This document shows, piece by piece, positions 53,452 to 62,263 of a stretch of DNA of 64,000 bases. Within the stretch, counting starts at the first letter, position 1; the number at the start of each line of letters is the position of its first letter. The position numbers were made by a program, and so were the translations under genes. Source of the stretch: Polycladidibacter hongkongensis (GTDB taxonomy: Bacteria > Pseudomonadota > Alphaproteobacteria > Rhizobiales > Stappiaceae); the NCBI RefSeq assembly GCF_001561995.1, contig NZ_LLWC01000036.1, positions 124,001 to 188,000 of the forward strand, written 5' to 3'. The notes beneath the pieces were generated by a model, which had not been told where the DNA came from, ran no database searches, and saw nothing but the letters and a program-made list of their open reading frames with translations.

Positions 53452-54267
53452 TTAATCAACAACGGAAATGTCCGGCGCGTCGACAGCCTTCATACCCACC
53501 ACATGGTAGCCGCTGTCCACATGCAGGGTTTCACCGGTTACGGCGCGAGACAGATCGGAGAGCAGGTAGAGTGCGCTATCGCCAACCTCATCAATTGTTA
53601 CAATGGAACGCAGCGGTGCGTTGTACTCGTTCCATTTAAGGATGTAACGGAAGTCGCCAATGCCGGAGGCCGCAAGCGTTTTGATCGGGCCAGCGGAGAG
53701 TGCGTTCACACGGACCTTTTGCGGACCCAGGTCTACAGCCAGGTACTTAACCGATGCCTCCAGTGCAGCCTTAGCAACGCCCATAACGTTGTAGTTTGGC
53801 ATTACCTTCTCGGCACCGTAATAAGTCAGCGTCAGAATAGACCCGCCTTCGCTCATCAGTGGTTCGGCGCGCTTGGCCACTGCTGCCAGCGAGTATACCG
53901 AGATCTCCATGGACTTGTTGAAGTTTTCAACGGACGTGTCGAGATACTTCCCAGTCAGTTCATTTTTGTCGGCAAAGGCGACAGCATGGACAACGAAATC
54001 GATTTTGCCCCACATCTCTTTCAAATTGTCAAAAACTGCGTCGATGCTGGCATAATCCGTCACATCGCAATCGCCAACCACATGGGCATTTAGCTGGTCG
54101 GCCAATGGCTGCACACGTTTCTTGAGCGCTTCGCCCTGATATGTCAGAGCAATCTCAGCGCCAGCATCGTGCAATGCCTTGGCAATTCCCCAAGCGATTG
54201 AGCGGTTGTTGGCAAGGCCCATGATCAGACCACGCTTACCTGCCATCAATCCCTGTGTTTGTGCCAT
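53452..54267 (-). CDS. fabI: Enoyl-[acyl-carrier-protein] reductase (NADH)
   Basis: Reduces trans-2-enoyl-ACP in the last step of the fatty acid elongation cycle; target of triclosan. The 271-residue protein has the SDR-variant N-terminus GLIMGLANNRSIAWGIAK, the TYYGAEKVMPNYNVMGVAKAAL catalytic region (Tyr-x6-Lys), and LSAGPIKTLAASGI. GGAG precedes the ATG. In many rhizobia the dnaJ-like gene lies just before fabI; here it is 20 kb away. Confidence 0.95.
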   Translation of the reverse strand: MAQTQGLMAGKRGLIMGLANNRSIAWGIAKALHDAGAEIALTYQGEALKKRVQPLADQLNAHVVGDCDVTDYASIDAVFDNLKEMWGKIDFVVHAVAFADKNELTGKYLDTSVENFNKSMEISVYSLAAVAKRAEPLMSEGGSILTLTYYGAEKVMPNYNVMGVAKAALEASVKYLAVDLGPQKVRVNALSAGPIKTLAASGIGDFRYILKWNEYNAPLRSIVTIDEVGDSALYLLSDLSRAVTGETLHVDSGYHVVGMKAVDAPDISVVD

Positions 54268-54444
54268 TTTTTTCTCCTAGGTGAATTCCATTGGGCCCGC
54301 GCCAAAGGAAGGCGCAGAATATGCGCCAAATATGTCGCAGGCGGAAAGCCATCGAAATGAGTTTACTGCGCCATTGGGCCTGTTAATTGCGTCCCAATAT
54401 CTGATAGTAAGCTACAGATCAATCTTGAATACTGCGACAGAGCG

Positions 54445-55872
54445 ATGACAACCCCAATCCATATTAGTGAATTTCGCCGCGCGATTGGCCCAGCCCACGT
54501 GCTTATCGAGGACGCTGACAAGCAAGGCTACCTTGTAGAATGGCGGGACAAATTTCAGGGGACAACCGAGGTGGTGTTACGCCCCGGAAGCCCGCAAGAG
54601 GTGGCGAAGTGTGTCAAAATCGCCGCACGTCACGGATTGAAAGTCGTACCACAAGCTGGCAATACTGGGCTTGTCGGGGGTCAAATTCCACGGGAAGACC
54701 GTAGGGAAATTGTGATTTCCGTCAATCGGCTAAACAAAATAAGACACGTTGATTCAAAAGGTTACACAATCTCTGTTGACGGCGGCGTGAAACTGCAACA
54801 GTTGCAAGAGGCCGCCGAGGAAGCTGACAGGTTGTTTCCATTGGCGCTGGCTTCACAGGGAAGCTGTATAATTTCTGGAAATATCGCAACGAACGCTGGG
54901 GGAACCGCCGTTCTTTCCTATGGCAACACGCGTGATCTGGTTTTGGGGCTTGAAGTTGTCATGGCAAATGGTGAAATCTGGCATGGCATGCGTGCACTAC
55001 GCAAAGACAATACCGGTTACGATTTGAAACAATTGTTTATTGGATCAGAGGGGACTTTGGGCATCATTACCGGCGCTTGCCTGAAGCTGTTGCCCCGTCC
55101 TTGCGCGCAAAACGTCGCTCTTTGCGGGGTAGATTCGCCCGAGCAGGCGCTGTCGCTGTTTGCAATTGCCAAAAAACATGCGGGCCCGATGCTGACGGCC
55201 TTCGAGATTATGCCGCGCCTTGGCATGCGATTTTCCGTAAAACACCAAGACGGGCTAAGCCGCCCACTCGCGCAGGAACACAACTGGTATGTGGTGCTCG
55301 AGCTGAGCGCTGGCTCTCCTTCTGTCGATCTGGAGGCTCTCACCGAAGCTATGTTTGGCGAAGCTTTCGAGGCCGAAGCGCTGGAAGATGCTGTGTTGGC
55401 ACAAAACGGCAAACAAGCTGCGGATATATGGCGGCTGCGTCACGGCATGAGCGAGGTGCAGAAGTTTGAGGGCGGCTCGATCAAACATGACATCTCGGTT
55501 TCGGTAAACAAGGTGCCAGCTTTCTTGCGTGAAGCGCTCGCGGCAGTTGAAGCGCTGGTGCCGGGGTGTCGCCCTGTGCCGTTTGGCCATATGGGAGATG
55601 GCAATTTACACTTTAACATCACCCAACCTGAGGGGGCGGACAAACAGGCCTTCTTGGCGCGCTGGGACGAAGTCAACGAAGTGGTGCATGCCATTGTTGC
55701 CCGTTATGACGGGTCAATCTCTGCGGAGCACGGCATCGGCGTTCTCAAGCGTGATTTGATGGCGGCGGTTAAAAGCCCCGTCGAGTTGGAGATGATGCGG
55801 GCGGTCAAGCGCGCGCTTGACCCGGATAACTTGTTCAACCCCGATCGGATTTTACGGGCAGACCGCCTGTAA
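54445..55872 (+). CDS. FAD-binding 2-hydroxyacid dehydrogenase (GlcD/D2HGDH type)
   Basis: A 475-residue flavoprotein. The PCMH FAD-binding domain spans ~35-215 (VVPQAGNTGLVGGQIP, SQGSCIISGNIATNAGG, GSEGTLGIIT), and the C-terminal FAD-oxidase domain contains PFGHMGDGNLHFNI and SAEHGIGVLKRD with the metal/substrate histidines. It probably oxidises D-lactate, D-2-hydroxyglutarate or glycolate to the 2-keto acid. No glcE/glcF partners adjoin, favouring the single-subunit D2HGDH type. Its 3' end overlaps the convergent ABC-F gene by 38 bases. Confidence 0.85.
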   Translation: MTTPIHISEFRRAIGPAHVLIEDADKQGYLVEWRDKFQGTTEVVLRPGSPQEVAKCVKIAARHGLKVVPQAGNTGLVGGQIPREDRREIVISVNRLNKIRHVDSKGYTISVDGGVKLQQLQEAAEEADRLFPLALASQGSCIISGNIATNAGGTAVLSYGNTRDLVLGLEVVMANGEIWHGMRALRKDNTGYDLKQLFIGSEGTLGIITGACLKLLPRPCAQNVALCGVDSPEQALSLFAIAKKHAGPMLTAFEIMPRLGMRFSVKHQDGLSRPLAQEHNWYVVLELSAGSPSVDLEALTEAMFGEAFEAEALEDAVLAQNGKQAADIWRLRHGMSEVQKFEGGSIKHDISVSVNKVPAFLREALAAVEALVPGCRPVPFGHMGDGNLHFNITQPEGADKQAFLARWDEVNEVVHAIVARYDGSISAEHGIGVLKRDLMAAVKSPVELEMMRAVKRALDPDNLFNPDRILRADRL

Positions 55873-57445
55873 CTGACCAGCATCGTGAGGGTGACACGGC
55901 ATCAATAAAGGCCTGATCGTGGGAGACGACCAACAAAGCCCCATCATAGGCGGCAAGGGCGCTTTCCAGCGCTGCGATGGCTGCAAGATCTAGATGGTTT
56001 GTCGGCTCGTCCAGTATCAACAGCTTGGCGGGCTGGGGCCCGGCCATGGTGCAGGCAAGAGCCGCGCGCATGGTTTCACCGCCGCTAAGGGTACGGCACT
56101 GTTGCTGTGCCCGCTGCGCGCGAAACCCGAAGCGGGCGAGTGCTTCATGGGCTTGATGCTGGCCTGATTGCGGATGCAAGCGCCTGTAGTTTTCAAGCGG
56201 ACTTAGCTCTGGCAGCAAGAGCGAGGCCTGCTGGTCAATCAGCGCGGCGCCATGTGGCAAGTGACACTTTCCTGATTGCAAGGGCAGTTCCCCAACTATG
56301 AGCTTTAAGAAGGTGGATTTGCCACTGCCATTGGCGCCAGTAATATGCACCCGCTCCGGCCCGACAATGTGCAGGTTTTGCCCTTTAACAACCGTTTGGT
56401 CTGGCAGATAACCGCCAGTTATATTGCTCGCTTTTAGCACCACTTGCTGGGGCGCTAGACCGGTGGGTGGCACTTGCATGCGCACCGCCAGTTTCGGCAG
56501 GACGCGGGAGCGACTTTGCACCAAGCGGTCGGCGGAATTGTCCAGTTGCTCCTGTGTTTTTTTTCGCAAGGACGCCGCGGTGGTTTCGCTGGTTTCTCTT
56601 CGCTTTCCGAGCATAACCTTTGGCATATCGCCACGCTTTGCTTTTGCTGCACCCGTACTGGCATTGCGTTGGCTGCGTTCTATTTGCGCCTGTGCTGCCT
56701 TGCGCTCTTGCTTGTGCTGGTGCTCTGCTGCATGCAGTGCGGCGGCGGCGGCCTCTTCCTCCTTTTGCTTTTGCGCCAGATAAAAACTGCCATTGCCGCC
56801 ATATCGTCGTACCCTGCCCTGCTCTAGTTCTACCACTTGATCGAGAGTATCAAGCAGTAATCTGTCATGGGTGGCAATAAGCGCCGCCTTTGGCCAAGCC
56901 GTGACAAAATCTGCAAGTGCCTCGCGCCCCTGCATATCAAGATTATTGCTTGGCTCATCCAAAAGCAGCACATCCGGTGACTGAAATAGCAGGGCGGCAA
57001 GGCGCACCCGTGCCAGCTGGCCACCAGAGAGATGGGACAATTCTGTCTCAGGCTTTAGAGAGAGACGCAGGGCGGCCAACGCCTCATCCATTCTCTGGCG
57101 CAAAAGCCAGTCTGCTTCGCCAAGCTCTTCTATGGTGGCGCAGCCATTTTCTGCTCGTGCTAACAGTGCAAGAGCATCTTCGACCCCGAACAAAGTTGCC
57201 ACAGTTTCTTGTGGAGCGGGAGCAAGGGCCTGCGAATACAACAGGCAACGGCCAGTGTGCTCTACCCGGCCCAACGATGGTGGCAATTCACCTGCGAGCA
57301 AGCGCAACAGTGTTGTCTTGCCGCTGCCATTCACACCGACAAGGGCTAGTTTTTCATTGGCTAGGGTAAGGTCGATCCCGCGAAGGAGGCTAGCGCCCTC
57401 GGGCTTTTGCCAGTGCAGGTTTGCGGCGCGAAGATAACAAGGCAT
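55835..57445 (-). CDS. ABC-F family ATPase
   Basis: A 536-residue cytosolic protein with two ABC domains and no membrane part. Walker A motifs are GVNGSGKTTLLRL and TGANGSGKSTFLKL, signatures LSGGQLARVRLAAL and LSGGETMRAALA, Walker B LLLDEPSNNLD and LILDEPTNHLD. The inter-domain linker (~225-300) is basic and Ala/Gln/Lys-rich. ABC-F proteins bind the ribosomal E site to relieve stalls or antibiotic inhibition. The subtype is undetermined. The start at MPCYLRAANL is preferred over an upstream frame to 57496. Confidence 0.85.
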   Translation of the reverse strand: MPCYLRAANLHWQKPEGASLLRGIDLTLANEKLALVGVNGSGKTTLLRLLAGELPPSLGRVEHTGRCLLYSQALAPAPQETVATLFGVEDALALLARAENGCATIEELGEADWLLRQRMDEALAALRLSLKPETELSHLSGGQLARVRLAALLFQSPDVLLLDEPSNNLDMQGREALADFVTAWPKAALIATHDRLLLDTLDQVVELEQGRVRRYGGNGSFYLAQKQKEEEAAAAALHAAEHQHKQERKAAQAQIERSQRNASTGAAKAKRGDMPKVMLGKRRETSETTAASLRKKTQEQLDNSADRLVQSRSRVLPKLAVRMQVPPTGLAPQQVVLKASNITGGYLPDQTVVKGQNLHIVGPERVHITGANGSGKSTFLKLIVGELPLQSGKCHLPHGAALIDQQASLLLPELSPLENYRRLHPQSGQHQAHEALARFGFRAQRAQQQCRTLSGGETMRAALACTMAGPQPAKLLILDEPTNHLDLAAIAALESALAAYDGALLVVSHDQAFIDAVSPSRCWSVTGGLPVKSDRG

Positions 57446-57586
57446 AAGAGTATGATCCCAGAACAACAATAAGGCAGGTTGCAATTGTTGTTTCAATGAT
57501 CATATCGGCACCTTCGCTTTCGTTTTGCTACAGCTTCTTACTTAAAGCCGTTTCACTATATCCCCTTGAGCAACACGGTCAACAGT

Positions 57587-58396
57587 TTAACCAGCTCGCG
57601 GCGAACGCTGTGACATATTTACCTGAAACAAATCCAGCTGATTCTCATTTTTGGAGGCCTTACTGGAGGCGTCAGCCTTACGTGCCGATGCTTTGTTCTG
57701 GCCATGTGGTTCGTCTTCCGGCTCTTTTGCGAGGTTGATCGCGTCTTGCAATTCTGCTCGGTCGTAACTGGCAGCATTAATAGAGCTGGAGATTGGCAGG
57801 GCCTCAAAAGGTTGATCCGCATTGTTGTAAAGCAGAGGCATGGCATGGCGCGCGCGAACGTTATCTGTATCCAGCCAATTGGAAAAATCCTGCGGGGCGA
57901 TGGTTGCGGGCATGCGATCATGAATTGCCTTGGTGAATCTATTGGCAGGTATTGTGATAATTGCCGCTGTGTCGATATCGCCGCCTTCGGGGTGGGAGTA
58001 GGTTTCCCAAATCCCTGCAAATGCCAGCGTGCCGGCAGCGGGAGGGCGCAACATGTAGGGTTGTTTTTCCTTACCTTTTCGCTGCCATTCATAGTAACAG
58101 CTAGCGGGGATGAGGCAGCGCCGGTGCTTTGCAGCATTTTTAAAGCTGGGTTTTTCTAGCAAGGTCTCGGCCCTTGCGTTGATCAGCAGGCTAAACGAGG
58201 CAGGATCTTTTACCCAGGCGGGCACCAGCCCCCAACGCGCCAGCATGAATTTAGGTTGCCCGTGAACGCCGGTGACAAGAGCGATTGGCTGGGTGGGGGC
58301 AATGTTGTAGCGCGCGGGGAAGCTCGGCTCTTCAAGGTATTGAAAGAGCGTGCGGACTTGTTCTGGCGTGGCGGTGAGTGCAAATCTTCCACACAT
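57587..58396 (-). CDS. SRAP family protein (HMCES/YedK) that crosslinks abasic sites
   Basis: A 269-residue protein protecting abasic sites in single-stranded DNA by a thiazolidine link to its Cys2. The start MCGRFAL places Cys at position 2 as required. The other active-site residues are Asn in ARYNIAPTQ, Glu in ASCYYEWQRKG and His in KAIHDRMP. The C-terminal ~45 residues (AQKSxx-like, rich in Lys/Ala/Ser) are variable. A start at 58411 would bury the Cys and is rejected. Confidence 0.9.
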   Translation of the reverse strand: MCGRFALTATPEQVRTLFQYLEEPSFPARYNIAPTQPIALVTGVHGQPKFMLARWGLVPAWVKDPASFSLLINARAETLLEKPSFKNAAKHRRCLIPASCYYEWQRKGKEKQPYMLRPPAAGTLAFAGIWETYSHPEGGDIDTAAIITIPANRFTKAIHDRMPATIAPQDFSNWLDTDNVRARHAMPLLYNNADQPFEALPISSSINAASYDRAELQDAINLAKEPEDEPHGQNKASARKADASSKASKNENQLDLFQVNMSQRSPRAG

Positions 58397-58477
58397 TGAC
58401 GGTATCCCCATTCGATAGCTGACAAAAATGCTATAAAGCTCTAAGTTAACTAAAACAAATCAGAGGCAGAAGAACAA

Positions 58478-58984
58478 ATGGAATTGGCACATGCGCAGAC
58501 GAGCTTAAGCGATCTGGGAGTAGAGCGTCTCGAGCATGCCAATATTAATGGTCAGACAGGGCTTGCAACTGACTACCTCAACCATTTCAACGAAGTGGTC
58601 ATGTTGCTGGAAATGCTGCCAGATATGCCAGAATGCGCCGAAGATGTGCTGGACTGGCGGCCCTGTAGCTATGAGGAGCATTTTCGCAACTCCTGCTTTT
58701 CGGAGAAGGATCTTGCAATTGTCGCCTTCTATGCCGCGCCAGCTAACGTTCGCTTGGCATTCGAGCGTGCGGTACAGGCCGTTGATGCGCAGGTGTTGGA
58801 GATTCAAGAGGAACTACGCCAGCGCTGTGAGGATCCTGAATATCTGTTGGTCGTTCGCGATCTCGTCACCACTCAAATCCAAGGATTGCTGAGCCGTTGC
58901 AACGGCATTATCCACGGGCGCGTTGATGCAAGAGCTGAAGGGCAGGAAAACACGCAGGCCGATGTGGATGCTCTGTTTGATTAA
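58478..58984 (+). CDS. Conserved hypothetical protein (rhizobial type)
   Basis: A 168-residue soluble, acidic, largely helical protein. The segment NHFNEVVMLLEMLPDMPEC followed by EDVLDWRP and SYEEHF looks strongly conserved; I recall similar proteins in other rhizobia, all without function. No signal peptide or membrane helix. The Nudix gene starts three bases after its stop, so they form an operon. Confidence 0.7.
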   Translation: MELAHAQTSLSDLGVERLEHANINGQTGLATDYLNHFNEVVMLLEMLPDMPECAEDVLDWRPCSYEEHFRNSCFSEKDLAIVAFYAAPANVRLAFERAVQAVDAQVLEIQEELRQRCEDPEYLLVVRDLVTTQIQGLLSRCNGIIHGRVDARAEGQENTQADVDALFD

Positions 58985-58987
58985 AAG

Positions 58988-59410
58988 ATGACAGAGACAA
59001 TTTTTCACTCTGGCGCAGTGCCCCAAAATGGTCGTTTTAGACCCTATGTTGTTTCCACTGCTTGCGTATCTGGCGGGCGCGTTTTGCTCATTGAGAGAGG
59101 CAAGCAGCCAAACAAGGGGAAGTTGGCCTTTCCCGGCGGACGAATTGAAGCAGGTGAGAGCACAAAGAACGCAGCCCAACGCGAATTGCGTGAGGAAACC
59201 GGCATAGGCGCCGATGAGTTCTTGCCGCTTGGGTATTTTGCACTCGGCGGTGATCGCGCATTGCAGGTATTTGTCTGCTACAACTTTTCCGGGAGTGCTC
59301 GGGCAATGAGCGATGCGGCTGCGGTGGTGTGGCTGCCACTTGCGCAGGCAAAGCAGCGGCGCGACTTAGCCCCCGGCATGTTGCCCGCTTTGCACGCCTT
59401 GACGCTGTAA
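58988..59410 (+). CDS. Nudix hydrolase
   Basis: A 140-residue pyrophosphohydrolase. The Nudix box GGRIEAGESTKNAAQRELRE then ETGI (about residues 49-72) has all the Glu ligands for Mg. Members clean nucleoside diphosphate derivatives such as oxidised dNTPs; the substrate here is unknown. It is tightly linked to the preceding unknown gene. Confidence 0.87.
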   Translation: MTETIFHSGAVPQNGRFRPYVVSTACVSGGRVLLIERGKQPNKGKLAFPGGRIEAGESTKNAAQRELREETGIGADEFLPLGYFALGGDRALQVFVCYNFSGSARAMSDAAAVVWLPLAQAKQRRDLAPGMLPALHALTL

Positions 59411-59510
59411 CCAATCTTTTTGGAGCATTAACCGAAAAAGCCTAGGGTTACGCAACAAGGGCCGCTGTGCTCAACTGCTGCTATAAATTATCTGGCTTGA
59501 TGAGGAACGA

Positions 59511-60014
59511 ATGGCGCTTCTTTCACCCGCGTTGGATCCGATCTTTCCCGCGAGAACCCAAGTGGTAATTAGCCGCTTGGTTGCCCTCCTTACTGCGGCG
59601 TTCCTTGCGAGCGGCCTTGGCGCTACCGGGACGTGGGCGCAAGAGACTGGAAACAACAAAGCAACAGAGGCAACGCCACCTGCTGCGGCCCTGCTGGACG
59701 CGCCCTATGAAAGCCAGCTGATGAAGATCGCCGAGGTTATGGGTGCGCTGCACTTTCTCCGCCCGCTGTGCGGTGCACCTGATGAGCGCGAGGAATGGCG
59801 CAACAGAATGCTGGCTCTTTTGAATGTTGAAGTTCAAAACGAATTGCGACGGCGCCGGTTTGTCGAACGATTTAACCGCAGCTATCGCAGTTTTGCCAGT
59901 GTTTATGAAAGTTGCACTCCATCTGCGCAATTGGCATCACAGCGCTTCGCCGAAAAAGGATGGAACACTACACAGCGACTCATAAACAAGTATAGAACAG
60001 AGGGCGAGCGCTGA
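59511..60014 (+). CDS. TIGR02301 family exported protein
   Basis: A 167-residue protein with an N-terminal signal/anchor segment and a region APYESQLMKIAEVMGALHF followed by LRPLCG, EREEWRNRM and RFNRSYRSF, which marks the TIGR02301 family of rhizobia and relatives. Two cysteines (in LCG and ESC) may form a disulfide in the periplasm. Function unknown. GAGGAACGA precedes the ATG. Confidence 0.8.
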   Translation: MALLSPALDPIFPARTQVVISRLVALLTAAFLASGLGATGTWAQETGNNKATEATPPAAALLDAPYESQLMKIAEVMGALHFLRPLCGAPDEREEWRNRMLALLNVEVQNELRRRRFVERFNRSYRSFASVYESCTPSAQLASQRFAEKGWNTTQRLINKYRTEGER

Positions 60015-60282
60015 TACTTCTACCCATTATCCACAGAGTTTTTCAGAAGAGTATTTGGATAAACCAGAAAACGCGGAGGTGTTAACCATAACTTGCAGAA
60101 GTTCTGGACGAACACCACAAAACGGCGGGTGCCTTCTAGCCTTCAAGAGCGCCCATGCTAACCTCAGCTCAAATACAACTGACTCGCGCAGGTAGGCTGC
60201 ACTGCCTGCCACTTCGCTGATTTTGCGGAGGAACTGGCGTTTGCCGGTTGTGGCTGTGCAAGAAAACGAGAATGAGGGCATC

Positions 60283-60567
60283 ATGATTGAAGACGAAGCG
60301 ACTGGCGCTTGCCTTGATGGAGACGTTGAGGAAATTGATGCAAGTGATGCGGATATTCGCCGCCTAGCGCTTGGTTTTATTCAGGACGCTTTTGAAGAAG
60401 GCATGTCTCACGGGATTGATAGTACTGCTCTTTCCCACGCTGCCCTATTTACTGCGATGATGGATCTGGTATCCTTGTTTGGAGAGGATGCTGTAACCAA
60501 ATTTGCCGAGGAGCTACCGATGCGCGTTCAGCGCGGCGACTACTCGCTAGAGCGTTGCGTCCACTAA
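60283..60567 (+). CDS. Small acidic conserved hypothetical protein
   Basis: A 94-residue acidic helical protein: an acidic head (DVEEIDASDADIRRL), then LGFIQDAFEEGMSHGID, ALFTAMMDLVSLFGED and FAEELPMRVQRGDYS. It looks like a small soluble protein widely kept in rhizobia; no function is known to me. The start has GAGGG just upstream; a longer frame to 60223 is less likely. A strong terminator follows. Confidence 0.65.
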   Translation: MIEDEATGACLDGDVEEIDASDADIRRLALGFIQDAFEEGMSHGIDSTALSHAALFTAMMDLVSLFGEDAVTKFAEELPMRVQRGDYSLERCVH

Positions 60568-60624
60568 CCAAGTTTTTCGTCGCTTCAAATGGCCGTTCGA
60601 GCCTGTCGGAGCGTCTTTAGCACG

Positions 60625-60668
60625 AAGCCCCTCGCGACACGTTTGTTGTGAGGGGCTTTGTTCGTTTT
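60625..60668 (+). terminator. Intrinsic terminator
   Basis: AAGCCCCTC (60625-60633) pairs with GAGGGGCTT (60650-60658), extended inward by further pairs, followed by TGTTCGTTTT. Confidence 0.85.
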
Positions 60669-60718
60669 AACTCGGTGTGTTGAATTTCATTCATGAATAC
60701 CCGATTCGTTAGCGGTGC

Positions 60719-61360
60719 TCATATTTGCGTTAGTATTGTGAGGGCCGTTCGGGCGAGCAACAGTACCCCGAAGCCGACGAGAAGCACCCCCGCCACGCGG
60801 TTGACCCAGATGAGCCAGTTCTGGCTGGCACGATTGCGAAGAAATGTTGCGACGGCAGCGGATATAAAGGCCCACCAAAGCAATGCACCGGTGATAACTC
60901 CGGCGACCAAGATCAGTGCGCCGACGTAGTTGCTATGTTTTGGCGCACCTGCCCCAAGTGAACCGAAGATAGCGATAAACCCAAGGACAGCGCCGGGGTT
61001 GGTCAATGTCATAAAGAACGAGGTTGCAAAACCTTTCACATCGGGCGCGCTAGAGCCCTCACTTGATTGCAGCTTGGGCTTGGCTCGCAAGGTGTGCAAC
61101 CCGTAGATGCAGAGCAGCGTTCCACCCATAAACTGAATAAGATCACGGTGTTCGTCAATAAACTGCGAAATAGCTGTCACTCCCAAGGCTGCCGCCAAAG
61201 CAAAAAAGCTGTCGGCGACCACGGCCCCAAGACCAGCGCTCAGGCCTGCCAGAAAGCCGCGTTGCAATGCACGCTTGATCGCCATAATGTTTACCGGACC
61301 AACTGGCGCTGATGTGGCCAAACCAATTGCAATTCCAGTTAAATAGTAGAATGCATCCAC
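60719..61360 (-). CDS. LysE family amino acid/metabolite exporter
   Basis: A 213-residue membrane protein with six hydrophobic segments. The N-terminal GLATSAPVGPVNIMAIKRAL and LSAGLGAVVADSFFA and the central FFMTLTNPGAVLGFIAIF are LysE/RhtB signatures. These carriers export basic or other amino acids. The start is GTG at 61360. A perfect 12-base palindrome (61417-61428) lies 57 bases upstream. Confidence 0.85.
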   Translation of the reverse strand: MDAFYYLTGIAIGLATSAPVGPVNIMAIKRALQRGFLAGLSAGLGAVVADSFFALAAALGVTAISQFIDEHRDLIQFMGGTLLCIYGLHTLRAKPKLQSSEGSSAPDVKGFATSFFMTLTNPGAVLGFIAIFGSLGAGAPKHSNYVGALILVAGVITGALLWWAFISAAVATFLRNRASQNWLIWVNRVAGVLLVGFGVLLLARTALTILTQI

Positions 61361-61416
61361 TTTTGCTCTTGTCCTTTAAAAACCATCTGGCGCAAGGTAT
61401 CGGCTGCGCTATTCAA

Positions 61417-61428
61417 CCCACGTGTGGG
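61417..61428. promoter_or_regulatory. Palindrome between divergent lysE-type and exported-protein genes
   Basis: CCCACGTGTGGG is a perfect 12-base palindrome in the shared 196-base promoter region. It is an operator candidate only. Confidence 0.25.
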
Positions 61429-61556
61429 CAAATCAGAAAACTGTGAAATCTTTGGGGTGAATAGCCTCGGGCAGGTTCCTTTTTAGACCTTGATCTGTCC
61501 TTTAGGCTAAACTTGTGAAATCCGTTAGCCCTGCTCTTGTTGATTCCGGTGTCATT

Positions 61557-62222
61557 ATGATTACTCGCATTGCTTTTCTTTGTTTTTTCTCGTGTCTCTA
61601 CGCCATGCATACGCAGGCTTCTGCGCTCAAGGTCGAGAGCATCCGAATCAAACGCCCAGAAAGCGCGGCCCCTGCCCCGCTTAGTATTGATCCACAAAGC
61701 GGCAATGCAGAAGCGGAGGAAGAGTTCTGGCCTGAGGAACAGATCGTAGAGCTGCCGATCCCTAACGTGAGCTACGATTTGGAGGACTTGCCTCTGCCGG
61801 TTGCGCAAGCACGGGAACGATTGTGGGAAATTGCCCGTTCTGCCGATTTTGATGCGCTGCGTGCTGTGTTTGCCGAACAAACAACACCGCCTTATCTGGG
61901 GCCGGATCAGTTTGGCGCACCGACAGAGTTTTTGCGCGAATCTTCGGGAGACGGTGAAGGCTTGGAAATTCTTGCGATTATGCAGGATATCTTGCAGGCA
62001 GGCTTTGTCATTCAAAATGCAGGAAGCGCAGACGAGCGCTATGTTTGGCCTTATTTCGCGCAGTACCCGCTTGATAAACTGAAACCCGCGCAGCTTGTTG
62101 AAATGTACCGCATTGTTACCGCTGCAGACTATTTTGAAATGCAAGACTATGGCCGCTGGACATTCTATCAACTGACCTTCAATGCGCAGGGGGAGATTGT
62201 CAGCTTCAGCTCTGGATACTAG
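61557..62222 (+). CDS. Exported conserved hypothetical protein
   Basis: A 221-residue protein with a signal peptide (cleavage near TQASA), an acidic Pro/Glu linker (~35-75) and a conserved C-terminal part: ARERLWEIARSADFDALR, GDGEGLEILAIMQDILQAG, YVWPYFAQYPLDKL and FYQLTF. I recognise the WPYF...PL pattern from unnamed rhizobial proteins; no function is known. GTG at 61515 is an alternative start. Divergent from the LysE-type gene, convergent with btaB. Confidence 0.7.
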   Translation: MITRIAFLCFFSCLYAMHTQASALKVESIRIKRPESAAPAPLSIDPQSGNAEAEEEFWPEEQIVELPIPNVSYDLEDLPLPVAQARERLWEIARSADFDALRAVFAEQTTPPYLGPDQFGAPTEFLRESSGDGEGLEILAIMQDILQAGFVIQNAGSADERYVWPYFAQYPLDKLKPAQLVEMYRIVTAADYFEMQDYGRWTFYQLTFNAQGEIVSFSSGY

Positions 62223-62263
62223 GGGCATTGCGGCTCGTTGGCAGGCGACGGTGTTTGCGGCTC

